A stretch of DNA of 64,000 nucleotides from Lactobacillus panisapium (GTDB lineage: Bacteria > Bacillota > Bacilli > Lactobacillales > Lactobacillaceae): positions 899,501-963,500 of the forward strand of contig NZ_CP048268.1 of the NCBI RefSeq assembly GCF_019469265.1. Reading direction: 5' to 3'. Positions 57,621 to 64,000 of this stretch are shown one piece after another. The first letter of the stretch is position 1, and each line of letters starts with the position of its first letter. Both the position numbers and the translations under genes were made by a program. The notes under the pieces are model-generated. The model worked only from the letters and a program-made list of their open reading frames with translations. It was not told the DNA's origin and made no database searches.

Positions 57621-59000
57621 ATGAGGCAAATAAAAAAATATGTCGATAAGAATATTTTGGTTTTAGGCCTAGGAAAAAGTGGTTTTGCAGTAAGTATGTT
57701 GTTGCTTAAACTTGGTGCAAAGCTGACTTTGAACGACCAGGCAGAACTTGCACAAAACGAGCATGCCCAAAAGCTCAAGGAATTAGGTGTACGCGTAATT
57801 GGTGGTCATCATCCAGTTGAACTATTAAGTGACGAGCACTTTGATTATTTAGTCAAAAATCCTGGTATTCCGTATGACAATCCAATGGTAAAAAAAGCTC
57901 TTGATTTGTCTATTCCAGTAATTACTGAACCAGAAATTGCCCTAAACGTGAGTGAGGCACCCTATGTTTGTGTCACCGGTTCAAATGGTAAGACTACGAC
58001 AGTTATGCTGACGCAGCAAATACTTGAGCATCATTTAGCCCCGCAAAATCACCATGCTTATGCTGTTGGGAATATCGGAGTTCCAATTTCTGAGGTGGTC
58101 GAAAAAGCTACCAAGGATGACATTCTAGTTGTTGAAATGTCGAGCTTTCAATTATTGGGAGTGACTGACATTGACCCTAAAGTTGCAGCAATCGTTGATA
58201 TTTATCACAATGTCCACTTGGATTACCACAAGACATTTGCTAATTATGTTAATGCCAAATTAAATGTTACGCGAACGCAAACGTCCCAAGATTATTTTTT
58301 GGCTAACTTTGATCAAAAGGAAATTTTAGCAAAAGAAAAAGAAGCAACCAAGGCTAAGGTACTAACCTTTTCTGAGAATGATCAAGCAGCAGATTATTTT
58401 ATTGCTGATGGTTATTTGCAGAGCCATGAAGGTAAGATTATGAAGACGCAGGACATGAAGCTCCCGGGAATTCATAATCAGCAAAATGCTCTTGTTGCCA
58501 GTGCAATTGCGCAGATGATGGGCGCAAATGATGACGATATTCGCAAGGTGTTAACCACATTTACCGGAGCTAAGCACCGATTGCAATATGTTATGACATT
58601 AGACGACCGAAAAATATATAATGATTCAAAGTCAACTAATATCGAGGCTGCAACCGTGGCCATACCTTCTTTTAGTGAACCAGAAGTGCTGATTGCTGGC
58701 GGTCTTGATCGCGGATTTAATTTTGATTCATTGGTGCCGCTACTAAAAAAGCACGTCAAAGCAATCGTGCTGTATGGTGAGACGCGCTATTTACTGGCTG
58801 ATGCAGCTAGAAAGGCCGGTATCAAGGAAATTGTTATTGAAAACTCGCTTCAAGAAGCTGTCCCTAAGGCCTATGAGTTAACCAGTCCAGGTGATGTTTT
58901 GCTATTTTCACCAGCCTGTGCTTCTTGGGATCAGTTTAGAACCTTTGAAGAACGTGGCGATTATTTTGTAAATTTTGTTAAGGAACTTAAAACGAAGTAA
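57621..59000 (+). CDS. murD: UDP-N-acetylmuramoylalanine--D-glutamate ligase
   Basis: 459 residues. The RBS is weak (GGGG at the end of mraY). N-terminal UDP-binding domain with VLGLGKSGFAV, ATP-binding P-loop CVTGSNGKTTT (about residue 118), a central ligase domain, and a C-terminal domain with YNDSKSTNIEA and LLFSPACASWDQF. It adds D-Glu to UDP-MurNAc-L-Ala in the cytoplasm. murE, murF and murC are not in this cluster, as is usual in lactobacilli. Confidence 0.97.
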   Translation: MRQIKKYVDKNILVLGLGKSGFAVSMLLLKLGAKLTLNDQAELAQNEHAQKLKELGVRVIGGHHPVELLSDEHFDYLVKNPGIPYDNPMVKKALDLSIPVITEPEIALNVSEAPYVCVTGSNGKTTTVMLTQQILEHHLAPQNHHAYAVGNIGVPISEVVEKATKDDILVVEMSSFQLLGVTDIDPKVAAIVDIYHNVHLDYHKTFANYVNAKLNVTRTQTSQDYFLANFDQKEILAKEKEATKAKVLTFSENDQAADYFIADGYLQSHEGKIMKTQDMKLPGIHNQQNALVASAIAQMMGANDDDIRKVLTTFTGAKHRLQYVMTLDDRKIYNDSKSTNIEAATVAIPSFSEPEVLIAGGLDRGFNFDSLVPLLKKHVKAIVLYGETRYLLADAARKAGIKEIVIENSLQEAVPKAYELTSPGDVLLFSPACASWDQFRTFEERGDYFVNFVKELKTK

Positions 59001-59001
59001 A

Positions 59002-60108
59002 ATGAGGATTATTTTTACAGGTGGCGGTACAGGTGGCCACATTTATCCAATAATGGCATTAATCGAGAGATTAAAAGAAAGAAATATTGCAACAAATGAT
59101 GAAATTCTGTTTGTTGGGACTAAAAAAGGACTTGAAGCGAAGATAGTTCCTGCAGCAGGGGTTAACTTTCAGACAATTGAAATTCAAGGATTTAGTCGGA
59201 AACATTTATTAAGTAATTTTGCCACTGTTAACCTATTTATGAAGGCTACTAAAAAGGCTAAGAAGATTATTACTGATTTTAAGCCTGACGTAGTTGTCGG
59301 AACTGGGGGCTATGTTAGTGGAGCAATAGTCTTTGCTGCAGCCAAATTGCATGTTCCCACGATGATTCACGAATCTAATTCAGTTGTCGGTGTGGCAAAT
59401 AAGTTTTTAGGTCATTATGTTGATAAAATATGTTACACCTTTGACGATGCTGCTAAACAATTTCGGGAAAAGAAAAAGCTGGTTAAAACTGGTAACCCTC
59501 GTTCGCAACAAGTTTTAGGTTTGGCTGCCTCGAAGGTGGATTTGCAGAGTAAGTGGGGCTTAAATCCTAAAACTCCTACTGTCCTAGTCTTTGGGGGTTC
59601 CCGCGGAGCATTAGCGATTAATCGGATTATGTTAAAATCGTTAACTAAATTGGAAAAGAAGCCTTATCAAATTATTTGGGTAACTGGAACTTATTATTAT
59701 GACGAAATCCAGAAGAAACTAGCAGGTATTGATTACGGAAAAACAATTAAAATTCTTCCTTATGTCAAAGATATGCCAGCGTTACTACCGAAAATGACGT
59801 GTGTAGTTTCAAGATCAGGTGCGACAAGTATAGCGGAATTTACGGCTCTTGGCGTACCGGCAATTTTAATTCCGAGTCCTAATGTGACTCATAATCATCA
59901 AATGATTAATGCACTCGACCTTGAGAAAAAGGGTGCGGCAACAGTAATTGCTGAAAACGACCTTAATCCTAATAACTTTATTTCTTCAATCGACCATATT
60001 TTGCTTGATAGCAAATATGCAGATGAAATGAGTAATGCTTCTAAAAAGCTTGGCGTTCCAAATGCTTCTGACCAAGTAATAAAGGTAATGCAAGAAATCG
60101 CAAAATAA
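59002..60108 (+). CDS. murG: Lipid II synthase MurG (UDP-GlcNAc transferase)
   Basis: 368 residues from MRIIFTGGGTGGH, one base after the murD stop. Nine upstream in-frame codons inside murD are not supported. Glycine-rich loops TGGGTGGHIYP and VVGTGGYVSG, plus the second-domain GGSRGA, are typical. It is a GT-B glycosyltransferase at the inner membrane face, adding GlcNAc to lipid I to form lipid II. Coupled translation with murD is likely. Confidence 0.97.
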   Translation: MRIIFTGGGTGGHIYPIMALIERLKERNIATNDEILFVGTKKGLEAKIVPAAGVNFQTIEIQGFSRKHLLSNFATVNLFMKATKKAKKIITDFKPDVVVGTGGYVSGAIVFAAAKLHVPTMIHESNSVVGVANKFLGHYVDKICYTFDDAAKQFREKKKLVKTGNPRSQQVLGLAASKVDLQSKWGLNPKTPTVLVFGGSRGALAINRIMLKSLTKLEKKPYQIIWVTGTYYYDEIQKKLAGIDYGKTIKILPYVKDMPALLPKMTCVVSRSGATSIAEFTALGVPAILIPSPNVTHNHQMINALDLEKKGAATVIAENDLNPNNFISSIDHILLDSKYADEMSNASKKLGVPNASDQVIKVMQEIAK

Positions 60109-60129
60109 TTAAGAGTGGAGGTGAGACAG

Positions 60130-60981
60130 TTGACAAAAAAGCGGATAACTAAGATTGATCCCAAGGAAAAGCTATCACGCTATTTGGATCATCAATCTAA
60201 GCAAAAGAAAAGAAAAAACCAAACTAAAATCTCTGCCTCACTTTCTAAATTGCACAGTGAGCGTAAAAACGCTCTTTTTAAGCGACTAGGCTTAATTGTG
60301 GGCATCTCTATTTTATTTATCATTGCCTTGGGCTATTATATTTCACCACTGGCCAACATTCAGAGTGTCAAAATCGAAGGTGGAACAGATTTACCACTTA
60401 AGGAAGTAGTTAAAACTTCCGAAATTAGACCGAGTGACAAGGTTATTGATTATTTACTTCATTTAAATGATGTTAATAATAAGTTAACTGATAAATATAC
60501 CGAGGTAAAAAATGTTAATATTAGCGTAAACCATTTTAATCAACTAGTTTTACAGATTAATGAATATAAAACGATTGGTTATATTAAAAAAGAAAATGGA
60601 TATTGTAAAATATTATCCCACGGAAAGTTAGGTACGCAATTATTACCTTGGAATAAAGTAAGTCAAGATAAGCCGGTTTTTATTGGCTACAATCATGAGG
60701 TTTCGTTGAAAAACAATCTCAAATTATTTAATAGCTTGCCAAGTGACTTTCAGAGTCAGATCAAGCTTTTGAGTGGAAATACCCGTCGTAAATCGCAAGT
60801 GATTTTTTTGATGAAAGATGGAAACGTAGTCATCGGCAACGTCTCAACCCTCAAAAGCAAATTAAAGTATTATAATGAAATAAAGACTAAAGTAGGAAAA
60901 AACAGTTTGATTGATTTGGAAGTAGGAGCATTTAGTCGCCCACTTACTCCAAATGAAAAGCGGGCTTATGGCTTAACATAA
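60130..60981 (+). CDS. divIB: Cell division protein DivIB/FtsQ
   Basis: 283 residues from a TTG (MTKKRITKIDPKEK). GGAGGTGA (60117-60124) lies 5 nt upstream. A GTG at 60115 would overlap that Shine-Dalgarno and is rejected. There is a basic cytoplasmic N-terminus with long KKRKN-type stretches (to about residue 52), one membrane helix (about 55-75), then the extracytoplasmic POTRA domain starting IQSVKIEGG and the beta domain. It acts with FtsL and DivIC at the septum. Confidence 0.94.
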   Translation: MTKKRITKIDPKEKLSRYLDHQSKQKKRKNQTKISASLSKLHSERKNALFKRLGLIVGISILFIIALGYYISPLANIQSVKIEGGTDLPLKEVVKTSEIRPSDKVIDYLLHLNDVNNKLTDKYTEVKNVNISVNHFNQLVLQINEYKTIGYIKKENGYCKILSHGKLGTQLLPWNKVSQDKPVFIGYNHEVSLKNNLKLFNSLPSDFQSQIKLLSGNTRRKSQVIFLMKDGNVVIGNVSTLKSKLKYYNEIKTKVGKNSLIDLEVGAFSRPLTPNEKRAYGLT

Positions 60982-61013
60982 GCTGAATTTATGCTTTTTT
61001 TATGTTAAACTTT
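60973..61013 (+). other. Hairpin between divIB and ftsA, possible weak terminator
   Basis: TTAACATAA at the end of divIB (60973-60981) is the exact complement of TTATGTTAA (61000-61008), and CTTTTT follows. The stem is AT-only apart from one C-G pair, and the loop is long (18 nt). It may attenuate or protect mRNA. Evidence for termination is weak. Confidence 0.35.
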
Positions 61014-61041
61014 TTAAAAGAGCATCGACGGGGGGTTAATT

Positions 61042-62400
61042 TTGGACAATACAAATCTTTTGGTGGGACTGGATATAGGTACTACCAGCGTTAAAGCAGT
61101 TGTTGCGGATTCAGGCAAAGTAATAGGTGCGGTGGCAGTTCCGAATAAAGGAATGCGGCATGGTAATATCGTTGATATTGATGAAACAGCGGATGCGATT
61201 GGACGAGCATTAAAAGAAATTGCGAATAAGACTAATGCAAAAATTTATCGTGTTGTAACGGGCATTCCGGTAGGAATGTTGCAGCTTGAAACAGCAAGCG
61301 ATTTAATTAATGTAAGTGACAACGGTCAAGAAGTCGGTAATAACGATGTTAGACGGGTTGTTCGAGCAGCGATTAAATCTGCAGTTAAAAGTGAAAGGGA
61401 ACCAATCGCCTTTTTACCTAGTCGATTTTTAATCGATGGTAGAACCGAAGTTGACGATCCCCGTAAAATGATTGCACATTCTTTGGCAGTGCAGGGGATT
61501 TTGTTAACAGCGCCTGCGAGCCCGTTGCATAATATCAAAAAGGCAGTCGAGCGTGCGGGCTATCAAAATAACTTCTTTATCCCAACCCCTCTTGCTATTG
61601 CTAGTGTTGCTCTTGATGAAAGTGAGCGCACATTTGGTTCAATCATTCTTGATTTAGGTGGTGGAGTAACCACTGCAACAGTTATTCATAATGGCCAAAT
61701 CAAGTACGCAAATATTGACTTTGAAGGCGGTAGTGATATTTCAAATGATGTTTCTGCCGTTTTGAGCACATCTAAGAGTGATGCAGAGCAAATTAAGCTA
61801 GATTATGGCTACGCTGATCCAAATTTAGCGTCAGCTAAGAATAAATTTGCGGTTAACAGTGTTGGTTCTAACGGCCAGCAAATGGTTGATGAAGTCTATC
61901 TAAGTGAAATTATTAATGCACGAATTTTGCAAATTATCAGTCGAATTGAAAAAGGCTTAGTAAAGCATGACGCACTCAAACTTCCGGGTGGGATTGTGAT
62001 TACTGGTGGCAATAGTTTGCTTCAGGGAATTGATAATATCATTGCTTCGAAACTGAATATTAAAACGCGGATATATCAACCTGATCAAATTGGGATGCGT
62101 AATCCAGTTTATTCGGCTGCTTATGGTATAGTAAACTATGCATATAAAATGTCTGATATTGACTTTTTGGTTATCAGTGCCATTTACGGTAAAGACTTAC
62201 TGGGAGAACCGGAAGAGCACAACGAAAAAATTGCTAAAAATTCAAAAAGAGCAGTTGCTGGTAATGAAACCAAAGTAAAAGAAGAATATAATAGACATGA
62301 GTTGTTAAAGCGAGAGAAGAGATCGCAAGGCAAATCAAAAAATAATACGCAAAATAAAGATAAAAGCATTAAGAATTTCTTTAAAAAGTTCTTTGATTAA
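61042..62400 (+). CDS. ftsA: Cell division protein FtsA
   Basis: 452 residues from a TTG (MDNTNLLVGLDIGTTSVK) with a G-rich Shine-Dalgarno (GGGGGG) 6 nt upstream. Actin-like ATP motifs are GLDIGTTSVK and ILDLGGGVTT, and the adenosine motif is VITGGNSLL. A charged linker (about 390-440) leads to an amphipathic C-terminal segment IKNFFKKFFD, the membrane-targeting helix. FtsA tethers FtsZ to the membrane. It lies directly before ftsZ. Confidence 0.97.
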   Translation: MDNTNLLVGLDIGTTSVKAVVADSGKVIGAVAVPNKGMRHGNIVDIDETADAIGRALKEIANKTNAKIYRVVTGIPVGMLQLETASDLINVSDNGQEVGNNDVRRVVRAAIKSAVKSEREPIAFLPSRFLIDGRTEVDDPRKMIAHSLAVQGILLTAPASPLHNIKKAVERAGYQNNFFIPTPLAIASVALDESERTFGSIILDLGGGVTTATVIHNGQIKYANIDFEGGSDISNDVSAVLSTSKSDAEQIKLDYGYADPNLASAKNKFAVNSVGSNGQQMVDEVYLSEIINARILQIISRIEKGLVKHDALKLPGGIVITGGNSLLQGIDNIIASKLNIKTRIYQPDQIGMRNPVYSAAYGIVNYAYKMSDIDFLVISAIYGKDLLGEPEEHNEKIAKNSKRAVAGNETKVKEEYNRHELLKREKRSQGKSKNNTQNKDKSIKNFFKKFFD

Positions 62401-62414
62401 AGGTGGTTAATTAG

Positions 62415-63752
62415 ATGGATTTCACATTCGATTCGGACGACAATAAAAATGCTGTCATCAAGGTGATTGGTGTCGGCGGTGCTGGTGGTAATGCTGTTAA
62501 TCGAATGATCGATGACGGCGTACAAGGAGTTTCTTTTGTAGCTGCGAATACTGATGTTCAGGCTCTTAATAGTAATAAGGCAGAAACTAAAATTCAGCTT
62601 GGGCCAAAACTAACTCGTGGTTTAGGTGCAGGTTCACATCCTGAAGTAGGTCAAAAAGCTGCAGAAGAGAGTGAACAAACAATCGAAGATGCACTAAAGG
62701 GTGCAGATATGATTTTTATTACCGCAGGAATGGGTGGTGGTACTGGTACCGGTGCCGCACCTGTTGTGGCAAAAATTGCGCGTGAAACTGGTGCCTTAAC
62801 TGTTGGTGTAGTCACACGACCATTCACATTTGAAGGCCCGAAGCGTTCAAAAAATGCGGCTGAGGGTATTTCGCAATTAAAGCAATATGTTGATACACTT
62901 GTTATTATTGCAAATAACCGGTTGCTTGAGATGGTTGACAAGAAGACACCAATGATGGATGCCTTTAAAGAAGCTGATAATGTATTAAAGCAAGGTGTTC
63001 AAGGTATTTCAGATTTGATTACTTCAACTGATTACGTTAACCTCGACTTCGCTGACGTTAAGACAGTTATGGCTAATCAAGGCGCTGCTTTAATGGGAAT
63101 TGGCCGCGCTAGTGGTGAAAATAGAACAGTTGAAGCTACTAAGTTGGCAATTTCTTCACCACTTCTTGAAGTTTCAATTGATGGTGCTCGGCAAGTTCTA
63201 TTGAACATTACTGGTGGACCTGATTTGACTCTATTTGAAGCACAAGATGCTTCAGAAATAGTTTCGAAGGCCGCTGGTGATGATGTCAACATTATCTTTG
63301 GTACTTCAATTAATCCTAATTTAGGAGACGAAGTTGTTGTGACTGTTATTGCAACAGGAATTAGTTCGCAGGCTGAAGAAGAGGCTTCAAAGCAGCTACC
63401 TGGCCGCAGTCATCAAGTTAAGGCTCAACCAAGCAAAGAGTCACGCTCACAAGTACCAGAACAAGGTACTGCAAAACCTGCTGCTGAAGAAGAAACGGCG
63501 GTTAACCAACAAACACAAGTACAACCAGCACCTAAGCATAAGACTATGGTTGACCCTACAAGTGTTTGGGGCTTAAATAGTGATGACACCCAAGAAACTA
63601 GACGTTCGACACCAGCCAGTGTTGAATCTAGTGAAAGACAGACTTCTTTTGATGATGACGACCAAAGCAGTATTTCACAAATTGAAACGAGTGCTATTGA
63701 CGACGATGATACAGATGATATCCCGTTTTTTAGACACCGTGGTGAAAACTAA
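62415..63752 (+). CDS. ftsZ: Cell division protein FtsZ
   Basis: 445 residues with AAAGGTGG upstream. The tubulin signature [10 protein letters not shown] (about residues 107-116) and the T7 synergy-loop region (NLDFADVK, about 206-213) are present, as is the N-terminal [13 protein letters not shown]. After about residue 320 there is a long acidic, Gln- and Ser-rich linker, then the conserved C-terminal peptide [12 protein letters not shown], which binds FtsA, EzrA and SepF. It is a GTPase forming the Z-ring. Confidence 0.98.
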   Translation: MDFTFDSDDNKNAVIKVIGVGGAGGNAVNRMIDDGVQGVSFVAANTDVQALNSNKAETKIQLGPKLTRGLGAGSHPEVGQKAAEESEQTIEDALKGADMIFITAGMGGGTGTGAAPVVAKIARETGALTVGVVTRPFTFEGPKRSKNAAEGISQLKQYVDTLVIIANNRLLEMVDKKTPMMDAFKEADNVLKQGVQGISDLITSTDYVNLDFADVKTVMANQGAALMGIGRASGENRTVEATKLAISSPLLEVSIDGARQVLLNITGGPDLTLFEAQDASEIVSKAAGDDVNIIFGTSINPNLGDEVVVTVIATGISSQAEEEASKQLPGRSHQVKAQPSKESRSQVPEQGTAKPAAEEETAVNQQTQVQPAPKHKTMVDPTSVWGLNSDDTQETRRSTPASVESSERQTSFDDDDQSSISQIETSAIDDDDTDDIPFFRHRGEN

Positions 63753-63766
63753 TAGGAGGCAGTGTA

Positions 63767-64000
63767 ATGGCTTTTAGTAAAATAGGTAAGTTTTTCGGTG
63801 TTTCTGATGACGAAGACGAGTTATTAGACGGCGAAGAATATGTTGATGACCAAGAAATAACCGATGAGGATAATATTCCAAATGGTGCGATTGATCATGA
63901 TAAAGTGGTTTCCATCAAATCTGGAATCAATTCTGCTAAAAGCAAAATTGTTTTGTATGAACCCCGTGTTTATTCAGACGCAAAAGATGTTGCACAAAAC
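63767..64000 (+). CDS. sepF: Cell division protein SepF (3' end outside window)
   Basis: 78 visible codons, open at the right edge. AGGAGG (63754-63759) lies 7 nt before the ATG. The protein begins MAFSKIGKFFGVSDDEDE, a membrane-targeting amphipathic start, followed by an acidic linker and the beginning of the SepF core (IVLYEPRVYSDAKDVAQN). SepF bundles FtsZ filaments and anchors them to the membrane. Position directly after ftsZ supports the call. Confidence 0.93.
   Translation, partial: MAFSKIGKFFGVSDDEDELLDGEEYVDDQEITDEDNIPNGAIDHDKVVSIKSGINSAKSKIVLYEPRVYSDAKDVAQN

Overview
The window looks like a chromosomal segment of a low-GC Gram-positive bacterium, most likely a host-associated Lactobacillus in the strict sense. 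The reasons are the repeated C-terminal SLAP (Lactobacillus S-layer-type wall-binding) modules, the YSIRK-type signal peptides, the T-box ahead of valS, the ezrA-nifS-thiI order and the mraZ-to-sepF division cluster. The species is not determined. Bee-gut and acidophilus-group lactobacilli are reasonable guesses, but that is inference. No rRNA, tRNA, insertion sequence, prophage or CRISPR array was seen.

Bases 1-36,559 hold three consecutive, same-strand giant surface-protein genes of about 13.6 kb (cut by the left edge), 12.0 kb and 10.3 kb. All share one plan: YSIRK signal peptide (off-window for the first), polar linker with a short conserved GL(T/S)xFxK motif, beta-rich pectate-lyase-like adhesive region, a second conserved beta module containing FIPAN(P/T)SGFLDIDP, a very long DUF1542-like helical array, and four C-terminal SLAP-like modules. 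There is no LPXTG motif. The first protein also carries about 220 copies of a five-residue NGSGS unit between the helical array and the SLAP modules. The second and third instead carry a shared wall-proximal helical module. Genes 1 and 2 end in strong Rho-independent terminators, and gene 3 ends in a bidirectional one, so the genes look monocistronic.

Bases 36,580-39,320 are on the minus strand: rpsD with a clear promoter and a long structured 5' leader, then a YueI-family gene and rarA. Bases 39,500-43,909 carry ezrA, then a NifS-type cysteine desulfurase and thiI, which together would supply sulfur for tRNA 4-thiouridine. A valine-specific T-box (specifier GUA) controls valS, followed by folC, a HAD phosphatase and a RadC-family gene.

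Bases 49,470-51,955 are mreBCD, the rod-shape elongation genes, with an internal terminator-like hairpin after mreB. A small minus-strand membrane protein (DUF4044-like) and a plus-strand membrane protein (DUF3397-like) separate this from the dcw cluster. The dcw cluster runs to the right edge: mraZ with three 10-bp-spaced operator repeats, rsmH, ftsL, a PASTA-containing class B PBP, mraY, murD, murG, divIB, ftsA, ftsZ and the start of sepF. These genes are tightly packed or overlapping. The right half is therefore conserved housekeeping for wall growth, shape and division, and the left half is an accessory adhesin locus.
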